Shown here: positions 33,646 through 42,654 of the stretch, piece after piece | Layout: every line of letters starts with the position of its first letter | Numbering within the stretch: the stretch's first letter is position 1 | Source of the DNA: Devosia lacusdianchii | GTDB lineage: Bacteria; Pseudomonadota; Alphaproteobacteria; Rhizobiales; Devosiaceae | Reading direction: 5' to 3' | Length of the DNA: 64,000 nucleotides | NCBI RefSeq assembly: GCF_022429625.1 | Contig: NZ_CP092483.1 | Location: forward strand, 310,001 to 374,000 | Made by a program: the position numbers and the translations under genes | Notes under the pieces: model-generated | What the model was told of the DNA's origin: nothing | The model's input: the letters and a program-made list of their open reading frames with translations, nothing else | Databases searched by the model: none

Positions 33646-35447
33646 CTTGCTACCGGCAGCATAGCTTCGGTCGCCATTGACGTTTTCGGCGCATAGAGCG
33701 TTGCGTCGTGATCGATATAGTCTATCGGCACGGTGACCAGCTCTGCGTAGTCATCTGGAAAGTGAAGGCCGCGCTTGTTTAGCAGATCGATCGGAAACGA
33801 GGCAGCGTAGTCGGCCGAATACAATATCCAGGCCCGCTGCAGGAGATCTGGTTCGATCTGGTCCAACGTCAGCTCGAAAACTGCCTCCGATCCCGGATAA
33901 CCACTGAGCAGCCAAGGGGTCCGGGGCAGTTTTGCCCCAAGTTGATAACTTGCCATCGGCGCGCGTCCCGTCAGATCCAGCAATAGCGGTGGGTCTACCA
34001 AATCCCGGATCAACGGGCGTGCCTGAGCGAGGCCATCGTAGAATTGCGCTAACTGCGGTGAAACGAGCATTTGTTCGTCATGTGGACCAACGCTAGCGAG
34101 TACATTCATGGAATTGATCGGTCCACCAAGCCGATATGGGAAGCGCTCGATGTTTGTCATCGCGACCAACTGGCTGGCCAGAACGAGCGACAGCGCTAGC
34201 GGCGCCAAAGTCAACAGGGTTAGCCGTCGTGCCGCGTAGAGGTCGACACCGAGCGCGACAAATCCAAACCCGTACAGAGCCGGAAAGTGGTTCGACCAGA
34301 AATTACCTGTGCCATAAGTGTGGGCGATGATTGCCGCTATCATGAGCAGCACGATTAATAATGCCTTGCGTGTCCGGCCCGAGCCAGAAGCGCGTGCCGC
34401 GGTCAGGGCGCTTATAAACATAAGGCAGAGCAGCAAGTTCAGCAGAGCGATCAATGCGCTTTCGTCTGCCCCGTCTCTCAAATTAACCCAGATGCCAACT
34501 AAAAAAATGACACCCATGGCCACACTGGCGGCACCCTTGGCGACGACGTGCCCCGCGTTCCTGAGGCTCCAGATCAGCGCGCCGAACAATCCCGCCAATG
34601 GAAGCCAAGCCCAACCCAAAAGGTGCGTACTCTCGACGACGTGACTGACATAGACCGCCATGGACGTCCAAACGTTCAGTTGGGGTGTCGTGATCAGCAT
34701 CCCGGCGTTATAGCCATTTGATATCGTCTTGAACGTCCGGATTGGGTCGAAGCCGACAAGACCCAGTGCCGCGACGCCAATGAATAATCCGAGCATCGCA
34801 GCTACTGCAGCCGCCAGGAAAAGCCTCCAATGCAGCCGGCTCCTGACCGAAACGAGATACACTACGACCATGACCGGCCCCAGAACTGCGCCACTGGTCG
34901 GCTTTACCAGCCCTACTGCGGCCACGATGAGGCCGATGACGAAGGCTGCAACGAGTACGGAAAAGCCTTGCTTAGCTCGCGTGGTCAGCCTGATCATCCA
35001 GAGCAAGGTGGCAATACCGAGGGCGATCAGACTCATTTCCATAGAGTTATAGGACGGGTCCGGCAACCAGTTGACCAAATAGGAGAGTGATCCGGTTGCC
35101 GCTAACAGGCAGAACGTCACAAATCGGAGGGTGCCAGCCCCATTGGTGTTGAGAGCATAAGCGCTCGATACTGCAAGCGTGGCAAAGCTGACCTGGGTCA
35201 GTACTAGGAGGAGGTACCGGTTGCCCATTATCGTGTCAAAGGGCGAGATCAGGTTCCAGACGGGGCCAAACAGGGTCGATTGCGAATGGATGTCACCGCT
35301 CTGATGTACGCTGAGCATATAGTAGGCGGTGTCAGACAGCTCTGCGCCCACGTTGGCAATAGATATTACAAACCAGTTCGACCCCAGCCATGAGATCGCC
35401 ACGAGCAAAAAGATCGCAAAGTCAACGGCGGTATTCCTATCAGTCAC
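33642..35447 (-). CDS. Polytopic membrane protein, possible GT-C glycosyltransferase or polymerase
   Basis: About 601 residues with ten or more hydrophobic helices in the first two-thirds and a soluble C-terminal region of about 170 residues. An early loop contains VGAELSDTAYYMLSVHQSGDIH, with an acidic residue where GT-C enzymes place a catalytic Asp. No diagnostic motif was recognised. The frame runs back to 35510, overlapping rmlB by 56 nt. GTG 35447, 7 nt after the rmlB stop, is a tidier start but has no strong ribosome site. It could be the second polymerase candidate of the locus. Confidence 0.6.
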   Translation of the reverse strand: MTDRNTAVDFAIFLLVAISWLGSNWFVISIANVGAELSDTAYYMLSVHQSGDIHSQSTLFGPVWNLISPFDTIMGNRYLLLVLTQVSFATLAVSSAYALNTNGAGTLRFVTFCLLAATGSLSYLVNWLPDPSYNSMEMSLIALGIATLLWMIRLTTRAKQGFSVLVAAFVIGLIVAAVGLVKPTSGAVLGPVMVVVYLVSVRSRLHWRLFLAAAVAAMLGLFIGVAALGLVGFDPIRTFKTISNGYNAGMLITTPQLNVWTSMAVYVSHVVESTHLLGWAWLPLAGLFGALIWSLRNAGHVVAKGAASVAMGVIFLVGIWVNLRDGADESALIALLNLLLCLMFISALTAARASGSGRTRKALLIVLLMIAAIIAHTYGTGNFWSNHFPALYGFGFVALGVDLYAARRLTLLTLAPLALSLVLASQLVAMTNIERFPYRLGGPINSMNVLASVGPHDEQMLVSPQLAQFYDGLAQARPLIRDLVDPPLLLDLTGRAPMASYQLGAKLPRTPWLLSGYPGSEAVFELTLDQIEPDLLQRAWILYSADYAASFPIDLLNKRGLHFPDDYAELVTVPIDYIDHDATLYAPKTSMATEAMLPVAR

Positions 35448-35454
35448 CTCAATA

Positions 35455-36492
35455 TCAATCGGTTTTGGCCACTTTTGACCACCACCAGACGTTGGCGAGA
35501 TACCACCCAACGGTTGCGGTCAAACCCGAGGCGAAGTCATGGCGCGGGGACCAGCCGAGTTCGGTAATGGCCTTGGTGGCGTCGACCGCGTAACGAAAAT
35601 CGTGTCCCGGCCTATCCGAAACAAAGCTCATCAAGTCCAGGTAGCTGCCTTCTGCGTGCGGGGCCTTTTGGTCGAGCAACACGCAGATTGTGCGCACGAC
35701 GTCGAGATTGGAGTGCTCGTTATTGCCGCCGATATTATAGCGCTCTCCCGGTCGGCCCCAGGACATGACCAGTTCAAGCGCTGCGACATGATCGTCGACA
35801 TGCAGCCAGTCGCGGATGTTGGACCCGTTGCCGTAGATCGGCAGCGGCCGACGCTGTAAGGCCGTGACGATCATGCGTGGGATCAGCTTCTCAATGTTCT
35901 GATAGGCCCCGTAATTGTTTGAACAGTTCGATAGTACCACTGGTAGCCCGAACGTACGAAACCATGACATCACCATAAAGTCGCTTGCCGCCTTTGATGC
36001 CGCATAGGGCGACGAGGGCTGATATCGGGTCTGTTCAGTGAACGGAGTTCCCTCGATCGGGAGATCGCCGTAGACTTCATCGGTCGAGACATGGTGAAAT
36101 CTAAAATCGTCCGGTTTTCCGCGCTTGGTCCAGTAGTCGAGCGCCTCGTCGAGCAAGGCAACAGTGCCGACGACGTTAGTCTGGATGAAAACCGATGCAT
36201 CGTTGATCGACCGGTCGACGTGGCTTTCCGCCGCCAGGTGCAGCACCACGTCGGGTGCAAAACGATCAAACACGTCGCGGAGCGCCCGTCGATCGCAGAT
36301 GTCGAGCTGGGCGAACTGATAATTCGGACTATCTACGACGGGTGCCAGGCTATCGAGATTAGCCGCATAGGTCAGTTTGTCGACGTTGCAGACCTGATGG
36401 CCTCGAGCAATAAAATGCCGGCAGACGGCAGATCCAATAAAGCCGGCGCCGCCAGTTACCAGCACCCGCCGTGAAACTGGAGTCATGGTCAT
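35455..36492 (-). CDS. rmlB: dTDP-glucose 4,6-dehydratase
   Basis: A 345-residue extended SDR enzyme with NAD motif VLVTGGAGFIGSAV and HLAAESHVDRSI. The catalytic Thr/Asp/Glu and Tyr/Lys region is HVSTDEVYGDL and YAASKAASD, then SNCSNNYGAYQ and the substrate-binding LIPRMI and GNGSNIRDWLHVDDH. It makes dTDP-4-keto-6-deoxyglucose from the RmlA product. No rmlC or rmlD is seen, so rhamnose is not the endpoint. The adjacent transaminase (overlap 4 nt) points to a dTDP-4-amino-4,6-dideoxyhexose. Confidence 0.95.
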   Translation of the reverse strand: MTMTPVSRRVLVTGGAGFIGSAVCRHFIARGHQVCNVDKLTYAANLDSLAPVVDSPNYQFAQLDICDRRALRDVFDRFAPDVVLHLAAESHVDRSINDASVFIQTNVVGTVALLDEALDYWTKRGKPDDFRFHHVSTDEVYGDLPIEGTPFTEQTRYQPSSPYAASKAASDFMVMSWFRTFGLPVVLSNCSNNYGAYQNIEKLIPRMIVTALQRRPLPIYGNGSNIRDWLHVDDHVAALELVMSWGRPGERYNIGGNNEHSNLDVVRTICVLLDQKAPHAEGSYLDLMSFVSDRPGHDFRYAVDATKAITELGWSPRHDFASGLTATVGWYLANVWWWSKVAKTD

Positions 36493-37634
36493 GACGCCAT
36501 ATCGCGCAGGACGTCGATAGCTGCAGCCGCGACGCGCTCCACGTCCTTGATCGTCATGTCAAAGTGCATGGGGAAGCGGACAAGGCGGGCAGCCGTAGTC
36601 TCTGTCATGGGGCATCCATCGGGCGCACGCCCAAATTTCAGGCCAGCCGGGGAAGAGTGCAGGGGGACATAGTGGAACGTGCATTGAATGCCGACACTCT
36701 TCATTGCCGAGAGGAATCCGGCACGCTTCCCAGCGTCGGGCAACAGCACGTAAAACAGGTGCCCGTTATGCGTTGCGCTCCGGTCGGGCAGGGGCTGCAA
36801 GGTAGCGCCGAACCTCAGCGCGGGCTGGAGCGCAGCATGATAGGCATCCCACAATTCGATCCGTTTTGCTGTAATGCGGTCAACCGCATTGAGCTGCTCA
36901 AGCAGATAGGCTGCAATCAACTCGGAAGGAAGGTAGGATGAACCGACATCGACCCAGGTGTATTTATCGGTCAGGCCCTGGAGAAATTTCTGCCGGTTGG
37001 TACCTTTCTCGCGTAGTATCACCGCACGTTCAACCAGTGCGGGATCGTTGACGATCAGCGCGCCGCCTTCCCCCGAGACAATGTTCTTGGTCTCGTGAAA
37101 ACTGATTGTGGCTAGGCTCGAATGCGTGCCGGCGGGCTTGCCACGATAGGTAGAGCCGAGCGATTGGGCGGCATCTTCCACAAGGGCAATGCTACGGCGG
37201 TTCGCTATTGCCTGCAGCTTTTCCATGTCCGGTGGCAGCCCAGCGTAATGCACGGCGAAAATGGCCTTGGTCGCCGTTGTGATCAGCTGTTCGACGCGAT
37301 CCACATCCATGTTCATGGTCTTCGGGTCGACATCGACGAAGACGGGCGTGGCGCCGCGTAGGACCACGGCATTGGCCGTGGACGAAAAGGTGAACGACGG
37401 CATGATCACCTCGTCGCCCGACTGCAGATCGAGCAACAGGGCAGCCATTTCCAGGGCTGCGGTACAGGAATGAGTGAGCAAAGCGCGGGCACAGCCCAGT
37501 CTTGCTTCGAGCCACTGTTCGCACAGGGCCGTATAGCGACCGTCGCCACTGAGTTTGCGGCGGCGAATGGCGTCCTCGATCGCGCCGATTTCCGAACCGA
37601 GAACTGGCGGCGTGGTAAACCTCAGATCATTCAC
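36489..37634 (-). CDS. dTDP-4-keto-6-deoxyhexose transaminase (WecE/FdtB-like, DegT family)
   Basis: A 381-residue PLP enzyme with RFTTPPVLGSEI near the N-terminus, as in WecE/RffA. It has THSCTAALEMAALLLDLQSGDEVIMPSF, VEDAAQSLGSTY, and the Schiff-base Lys in SFHETKNIVSGEGGA. WecE makes dTDP-Fuc4N from dTDP-4-keto-6-deoxyglucose, which fits the rmlA and rmlB neighbours. GTG 37634 is preceded by GGAG and overlaps the rmlA stop by 8 nt. The longer frame to 37736 adds an Arg-rich segment encoded inside rmlA and is unlikely. 3-amino (FdtB-like) chemistry is a less likely alternative. Confidence 0.87.
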   Translation of the reverse strand: MNDLRFTTPPVLGSEIGAIEDAIRRRKLSGDGRYTALCEQWLEARLGCARALLTHSCTAALEMAALLLDLQSGDEVIMPSFTFSSTANAVVLRGATPVFVDVDPKTMNMDVDRVEQLITTATKAIFAVHYAGLPPDMEKLQAIANRRSIALVEDAAQSLGSTYRGKPAGTHSSLATISFHETKNIVSGEGGALIVNDPALVERAVILREKGTNRQKFLQGLTDKYTWVDVGSSYLPSELIAAYLLEQLNAVDRITAKRIELWDAYHAALQPALRFGATLQPLPDRSATHNGHLFYVLLPDAGKRAGFLSAMKSVGIQCTFHYVPLHSSPAGLKFGRAPDGCPMTETTAARLVRFPMHFDMTIKDVERVAAAAIDVLRDMAS

Positions 37635-38532
37635 CGTGCTGCTCCTGCTGGACCAGCAGTTGCAACGATTCCCCATAGGAGGAGGCGCGCTGCGCATGCG
37701 CCAGCGCAGCCAGTTGCTCAAGCGGAATAAGGCCATTGCGATAGGCCAGCTCCTCGGGCGAGCAAACCAGCATTCCCTGCCGGTCCTGTAACGTCTTCAC
37801 GAAATCGGCTGCCTGATGGAGGCTTTCATGCGTACCGGCATCTAGCCAGGCGAAACCGCGATGCAGCGTTTCTGCCCCAAGTTCACCATTGGCGAGGTAC
37901 CGTTCGAGTACCGAGATGATTTCCAGTTCGCCACGAACGGATGGCTGGACCGCATCGGCAAAGTCGCATGCCCTGTGATCCAGGAAGTAAAGGCCGGTGA
38001 CCGCCCAGCGCGACCGCGGTTCGGCGGGCTTTTCGACAAGGCTCAGCGGGCGGTTGTCGGCGTCGAGTTCAACAATGCCGAAGCGCTGGGGATCCCGCAC
38101 CAGGCTTGCGAAGATGGTGGCGCCGTCACCGCGGGATGCGCGATTGAGGAGGGCCTGCAGCCCGTGCCCGAAGAAGATATTGTCGCCCAGGATCAGAACA
38201 CTGGGCGCCCCATCGAGAAACCGCCGACCAATGCGATAGGCATCGGCGATACCTCGTGGCTCGTCCTGCTCTGCATAACTGAACTGCATGCCCCATTGCG
38301 AGCCATCACCAAGCAGTCGGCGGAACGCGCCCTGGTCCTCGGGCGTGGTGATGAACAATACCTCACGAACGCCCGCCATCATGAGCGTGGCCAGCGGGTA
38401 ATAGATCAGGGGCTTGTCAAAGATCGGCAACAATTGCTTGGAGACGCCGGTCGTCAGCGGCAGGAGCCGACTGCCCGTTCCCCCCGCTAGCACAATCCCG
38501 CGCCGGCGATGTGTTCTTTCGCGCTGGTCCAA
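37627..38532 (-). CDS. rmlA: Glucose-1-phosphate thymidylyltransferase
   Basis: A 301-residue enzyme. It has the nucleotidyltransferase signature GIVLAGGTGSRLLPLT, VSKQLLPIFDKPLIYYPL, the GDNIFFGHG motif with catalytic Asp, VEKPAEPRS and the WLDAGTHESL segment, full length for RmlA. It activates glucose-1-phosphate with dTTP, the entry to dTDP sugars. The start appears to be TTG 38532, 3 nt after the upstream methyltransferase stop. No closer ATG leaves the N-terminal strand intact. Confidence 0.95.
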   Translation of the reverse strand: MDQRERTHRRRGIVLAGGTGSRLLPLTTGVSKQLLPIFDKPLIYYPLATLMMAGVREVLFITTPEDQGAFRRLLGDGSQWGMQFSYAEQDEPRGIADAYRIGRRFLDGAPSVLILGDNIFFGHGLQALLNRASRGDGATIFASLVRDPQRFGIVELDADNRPLSLVEKPAEPRSRWAVTGLYFLDHRACDFADAVQPSVRGELEIISVLERYLANGELGAETLHRGFAWLDAGTHESLHQAADFVKTLQDRQGMLVCSPEELAYRNGLIPLEQLAALAHAQRASSYGESLQLLVQQEQHGE

Positions 38533-38535
38533 GGC

Positions 38536-39150
38536 TCAGGCATTCCTGTTGACGGTGAAACAATGCGTATAAGGAATCCAGGCCTTGTGCACAATCTGGA
38601 CCCGGCTGCTCGAGAAACGGCCCTGCACCAGATCGCGGTAGCCGGCCTCGTCGCGCACATTGCGGCCCCGGTCTCGCTCGATAAGAAGCCGCGCCACGGG
38701 ATTTTGGCCGGGGACCAGGCATGGATCGACCGTCACAAGCCTGCCACCCGGCTTGAGCGCGAGCCCGATCAAGTCGAGCAAGCCGTGCGCCTCGCCGTCA
38801 TCGAGATGATGGAGGACGCCCGACAGCAGGGCGATGTCGGCCTTGGGCAGGATTTCCAGGTCGGATCGCTCAAAGAACTTGCAGAAGAACTGGCCTCGCG
38901 AGCCGTACTTCCGCTTAGCCTGGTCAATGTACTCCGGGCTAATATCGAAGCCCCAATATTGAACCTGGGGCAGATAATCCAGCACGTCGGCCGGACCGCA
39001 GCCGATATCGAGGACGATGTCACCGGCCTTTGCCTGCACATAGCCGTCAGTAATCTTGCGCCAGCCTGACCGCGCGCCCATTAGGTTCTGGAAGAGCGTA
39101 TAGATTGCGGGCGACGAGAGGATCGAGCGCACGCCGTCGGTAATCTGCAT
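38536..39150 (-). CDS. SAM-dependent methyltransferase
   Basis: A 204-residue class I methyltransferase with motif I VLDIGCGPADVLDYLP, acidic loop FDISPEYID, a post-motif region LLSGVLHHLDDGEAH and LKPGGRLVTVDP. The fold is clear but the substrate is not. It lies 3 nt from both neighbours (another methyltransferase and rmlA). An O-methylation of the repeat unit or a chain-terminating methylation is plausible. Confidence 0.85.
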   Translation of the reverse strand: MQITDGVRSILSSPAIYTLFQNLMGARSGWRKITDGYVQAKAGDIVLDIGCGPADVLDYLPQVQYWGFDISPEYIDQAKRKYGSRGQFFCKFFERSDLEILPKADIALLSGVLHHLDDGEAHGLLDLIGLALKPGGRLVTVDPCLVPGQNPVARLLIERDRGRNVRDEAGYRDLVQGRFSSSRVQIVHKAWIPYTHCFTVNRNA

Positions 39151-39153
39151 GGG

Positions 39154-40038
39154 TCAACTCGCCTGGCCGGGCCGGTAGATTATCGTGCAGTCAATCAGCG
39201 GCAAAGCCCCTGCCGGCAGCAGCGTGGCCAGGCGATGAAGCCGAGAGGCGATGATGAACTTGGCGAGCCTCACCATCCATGGCGCCCGGCGGCGCGCAAA
39301 TGCCCGATCTGTCGTCACGCGCTCAACGCTGTCCGGTGTCATGGTCTTGCCGAAATGGACGCTGATGCCGCTGATCGTCGAGCAGATGCGCTTGACGTCG
39401 CCGACCGTGATCCAGTTCAACGATGCCCAGATAGCCGCGGGTTGTTCCACGCGTGCCGAACCGAAGATTTGCCTGTTAAGCGCGCGTTCCGTCATCGCCT
39501 TAGAAAACAGTGTCGGCAGGTTGAAATGCGGTTCGTAGGGGAAAGCGTAGTTAGGGCAGGTGAACCGGTAAAAACCGTTTGGCTTCAGTGAGAGTATCAC
39601 CCTCCGAAGCGCCTCATCGACATTGGCCACATGCTCCATCACGTTGATGGAAAAGGCGGTGTCGAACTCGTTTCTGGCGTTGAGATCCTCGATGCAACAG
39701 GGCAACAGACGGATGGCGATGGACTGGCTTTCGGCATGCTCCAGCACGAGCTTTTGAAGGATGGCAAAACTCGAAAAGCCGTCGCTGATTGGTTCGACCA
39801 CCGTCACCTGATACCCTTGGCGCGCCAACTGGCAACTGATCAGCGTCAGCCCACCGCCGACTTCGAGGATATGCGCATCGCGCGACAACTCCGACAGACT
39901 GGGTCGCAGCCATCCATATCCGAACAGGGCCTCATTGGCGAAAAGGTCGAACATCTCGGAAAGCTCGGGATGTCGCGCCGCAACGATGCCCCGGATTTCG
40001 GCGACCCAGCCGTCGAAGTTGTCCGGTGCGCTAGGCAT
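39154..40038 (-). CDS. SAM-dependent methyltransferase
   Basis: A 294-residue class I methyltransferase with SAM-binding ILEVGGGLTLISCQLARQG, VVEPISDGF, then FSINVMEHVANVDEALRRV and LKPNGFYRFTCPNY. A C-terminal region of about 100 residues, ending with a hydrophobic stretch, may touch the membrane. The preferred start is ATG 40038, overlapping the SMR-type gene by 8 nt. An in-frame start at 40065 would overlap more. Substrate unknown; position implies surface glycan. Confidence 0.82.
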   Translation of the reverse strand: MPSAPDNFDGWVAEIRGIVAARHPELSEMFDLFANEALFGYGWLRPSLSELSRDAHILEVGGGLTLISCQLARQGYQVTVVEPISDGFSSFAILQKLVLEHAESQSIAIRLLPCCIEDLNARNEFDTAFSINVMEHVANVDEALRRVILSLKPNGFYRFTCPNYAFPYEPHFNLPTLFSKAMTERALNRQIFGSARVEQPAAIWASLNWITVGDVKRICSTISGISVHFGKTMTPDSVERVTTDRAFARRRAPWMVRLAKFIIASRLHRLATLLPAGALPLIDCTIIYRPGQAS

Positions 40039-40399
40039 TGGCGGCAATGATGACGCCGACGGCAATGAGCGCGATCGCCAGCAGTTTCTGCGGGTTGAGC
40101 GACTCCTGGAAGAGCACCGCCCCGCCCAAGGCCACGATGGCGGTGATCAGCCCGATATAGACCGGAAAGGCCAGGGATATCTCGTATCGCTCGACGACGA
40201 ACACCCAGGCCAGCGAGGCGAGGAAAGACGAGGCGTAAGCTGAAACGATCAAAGGGTCCGAGAGATAGACGACAAGCTTGCTGACAATACCACGGCCGTC
40301 GCCGAGGGCCGTCGCCATAATGCCCACGCGCCACTTGGTCATGAGCTGGCCATAGACGACGAGCAAAACGGTTGGCGCAATGGCAAGCAGCAGCTTCAT
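40031..40399 (-). CDS. Small multidrug resistance/EmrE-like four-helix membrane protein
   Basis: A 122-residue protein of four TM helices with the DMT/SMR pattern (LAIAPTVLLVVYGQLMTKW, then SSFLASLAWVFVVERYEISLAFPVYIG and GAVLFQESLNPQKLLAIALIAVGV). In polysaccharide loci, proteins of this type (ArnE/ArnF-like) are thought to flip polyprenyl-phosphate-linked monosaccharides. Together with the ArnC-like GT2 at the head of this operon and the GT-C enzymes in the locus, that role is likely here. It lacks an early Glu typical of drug-exporting EmrE, which also argues against drug efflux. Confidence 0.78.
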   Translation of the reverse strand: MKLLLAIAPTVLLVVYGQLMTKWRVGIMATALGDGRGIVSKLVVYLSDPLIVSAYASSFLASLAWVFVVERYEISLAFPVYIGLITAIVALGGAVLFQESLNPQKLLAIALIAVGVIIAANA

Positions 40400-40411
40400 C
40401 GCTGGTTCGCC

Positions 40412-41845
40412 CTATGCCTTGGCATGGCCATACCGATACATGTCCAGCATCTCAGGCGGGATGCCCCAGTCTCGGGCCCCGACCTGATCGTGCAGCCGTT
40501 CGACATTGTCGCGGAACTGCTGAGCCAGCTGTTCGGGCATCCGGTTGGTCGCCGGCTCGAAGCCGTGCTGGTAGGCCGCGCTGATCTGGTGGCGCACGGC
40601 TTTATCAACGGCCTGTTGGCGCGTAAGAGTCCGCAGCGGCTCGCGATCCGGCCTAAACCAGCTATAGCGATCTTCAACAGCGCCACTCGTCATCAGCCTT
40701 GAGACGAGCACCGAGATCAGCGGAGCCAGATGGAAACCGTCGCGTTTGGTGCCGGTGGCGATGAACAGGTTTGAAATTTCTGTGGGGCCGAGCAGGGGAT
40801 AGGTATCCTGGCTGGTCGGGCGTGCGCCGACATTTACTCGGATCAGTTCGGCGCGATAATAGTCGGCATTGATCTGCCGCATCGCGCTGTTGAGCAGGCC
40901 CTCGACACTGGTGAGGCGCCCATGCAGGTGCAAGGTAGGCGCAATAAAGTTGCTCGCCCCGATGAGCACGCGATCATTGTCCTGATCCCGTCCATGAAAA
41001 TAGGGCGCGGCATAGACGCCACAGGCAAGACCGCGGTTGGGCGTCCTGACCACCTTGCTGAGCGGAGCGTCGGGGCTGCGGATCTCGATACTTGTGCCAA
41101 TGCCGTAGAATACCCGCTGGACCTGCAGGTCCAGATTGCTTCTGTCGAGCACATCCCAGCTGGTCGCACCTGTGGCAAGCAGAAACTGATCGCCGGAAAG
41201 CACCGTTCCATCATCAAGATGGGCACAGGCAATGCCACCTGCATTGGCCTCGAGCCGCACAACACTGGCGTCCACGAACTGCACGCGTCCGGATAATTCG
41301 AGGGCCCGTTCCAACGCCGCAAGCACCAGGCGGGGATTGTACCAGCCTTCGTTTTCTATGTAGAGCGCGCGCGTCGCGCGATAGCGCTGGTGCGGTTTGT
41401 AGTTGGGGATGTCGCCAGGCGCGACAAGCTGGTGCGCCTCGCCGAAATCCACAAGAGCATCGCGAATCGCGTCGAAATTGGCGTCGTCCAGATCATCTGC
41501 TGCGGTATTGTTGATGATGAACGTACCGAGCTCGCCGCCGCCGGATGGCCCGCCGCCGATGTCGAAGTCGATACTGGAAGCCGCGATCAGGTCCTTTTCG
41601 AACTGTGGCCAGAGCTTGGTCGCCTCGCGGCTGATCTCGAACCGGAACCTGTCCACTGCATGTTCAAGCCCGCCTACCTCGATCTCGGCGAAGGAATTGA
41701 GCATCGCCGCGGCGGCGAGCGTGGCTGCGCCGGGGCGGCTTTTCTTGCCCACGATGACGATCGTATCGTCGCTTGCGGCGGTCCTGCAGAGCCCAAAAGC
41801 CGCCGAAAGGCCGACAATGCCGTTTCCAAGCAGGATGCGCTTCAT
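40412..41845 (-). CDS. FAD-dependent oxidoreductase (DAO family)
   Basis: A 477-residue protein. The N-terminal dinucleotide motif is ILLGNGIVGLSAAFGL; later come LLATGATSWDVLD and a C-terminal FAD segment, LFIATGTKRDGFHLAPLIS. This is the pattern of D-amino-acid oxidase/glycine oxidase-type flavoproteins, which oxidise secondary or primary amines. It is unusual in a surface-glycan operon. It may act on an amino-sugar or amino-acid substituent, or a sugar alcohol. It sits 12 nt upstream of the SMR-type gene and 35 nt downstream of the TylF-like gene. Confidence 0.8.
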   Translation of the reverse strand: MKRILLGNGIVGLSAAFGLCRTAASDDTIVIVGKKSRPGAATLAAAAMLNSFAEIEVGGLEHAVDRFRFEISREATKLWPQFEKDLIAASSIDFDIGGGPSGGGELGTFIINNTAADDLDDANFDAIRDALVDFGEAHQLVAPGDIPNYKPHQRYRATRALYIENEGWYNPRLVLAALERALELSGRVQFVDASVVRLEANAGGIACAHLDDGTVLSGDQFLLATGATSWDVLDRSNLDLQVQRVFYGIGTSIEIRSPDAPLSKVVRTPNRGLACGVYAAPYFHGRDQDNDRVLIGASNFIAPTLHLHGRLTSVEGLLNSAMRQINADYYRAELIRVNVGARPTSQDTYPLLGPTEISNLFIATGTKRDGFHLAPLISVLVSRLMTSGAVEDRYSWFRPDREPLRTLTRQQAVDKAVRHQISAAYQHGFEPATNRMPEQLAQQFRDNVERLHDQVGARDWGIPPEMLDMYRYGHAKA

Positions 41846-41880
41846 TGGGAGAACCTGTTCGAGATTGGAAAGGCGGACGA

Positions 41881-42651
41881 CTACGGCTTAATGAGGTAGC
41901 ACAGACCAGGATACGTCGCGCAACGTTTCACCTGATGCCCGAGCCGCGGCAGGATGGTCTCAGCATAGACCATTGCCTCGGCGGGAATGGCGCTGCGGGT
42001 CAGCTGCCAGAAGGCAACAATCCCGCCGGGGACGACCCTGGGCCAAACCGCCTCGAACGCTTCGAGCGAAGGTTGATAAGCGTTGACATCGAAGAAGGCG
42101 AGCGAGACGAATTCGCCGGCATTGTCCTCGAAAAACTGGGGAATTGTCTGGCGGCAGTCGCCCTTAATGACGCGATGTTTGCCGAAATTGTGGCCCATGG
42201 CGTTGGACCGCTCGTGCAATTGCAGCAGCTCGCTCAGATAATCCGCGTATTCGGTTCCACCCACACCATAAGTGCCATCACGATGCAGCTCGGTTGCCTT
42301 GTCCTTGTCTGAAAAGCCAACATAGCCCTCGAAGGTATCGAAGCAGACGATGCGCCGATTGAGGTGCAGGGGTTCGTAGATGGCGCGCAGATTTTCGCAG
42401 ACGACCGCAGTTTGTCCCCTCCATGTTCCAATGTCGAGGATGGCGCCTGGCAGGTCGAGGATCTGGACATAGATGTCACGAATGGCAAGCAGTCGTGCCA
42501 GCAGCGAACCGCGCAGGAACAGCCCCAGCGAGCGTTCCTTTTCGTCGTCAGTCGCCGGATAGGTGTTCAGCCGCTGGAAGATTTCCTTCCGGACATCCAG
42601 GCTTTCGGACGAGGAGTAGCTGATAACCGTGGATTCGTGCTTTTGTGGCAT
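41881..42651 (-). CDS. TylF/MycF-type O-methyltransferase
   Basis: A 256-residue protein with ILDIGTWRGQTAVVCENL, CFDTFEGYVGFSD, VIKGDCRQTIPQFF, and the metal/acidic segment LAFFDVNAYQPSLEAFEAVWPRV, matching the macrocin O-methyltransferase family acting on sugar hydroxyls. These enzymes are Mg-dependent and methylate deoxysugar O-positions. It starts 3 nt after the ArnC-like gene stop. Together with the two other methyltransferases it indicates a multiply methylated product. Confidence 0.82.
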   Translation of the reverse strand: MPQKHESTVISYSSSESLDVRKEIFQRLNTYPATDDEKERSLGLFLRGSLLARLLAIRDIYVQILDLPGAILDIGTWRGQTAVVCENLRAIYEPLHLNRRIVCFDTFEGYVGFSDKDKATELHRDGTYGVGGTEYADYLSELLQLHERSNAMGHNFGKHRVIKGDCRQTIPQFFEDNAGEFVSLAFFDVNAYQPSLEAFEAVWPRVVPGGIVAFWQLTRSAIPAEAMVYAETILPRLGHQVKRCATYPGLCYLIKP

Positions 42652-42654
42652 CGA

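Noticed and set aside
35455..38532. dTDP-rhamnose pathway
   Set aside because: rmlA and rmlB are present but rmlC and rmlD are not; a transaminase takes their place.
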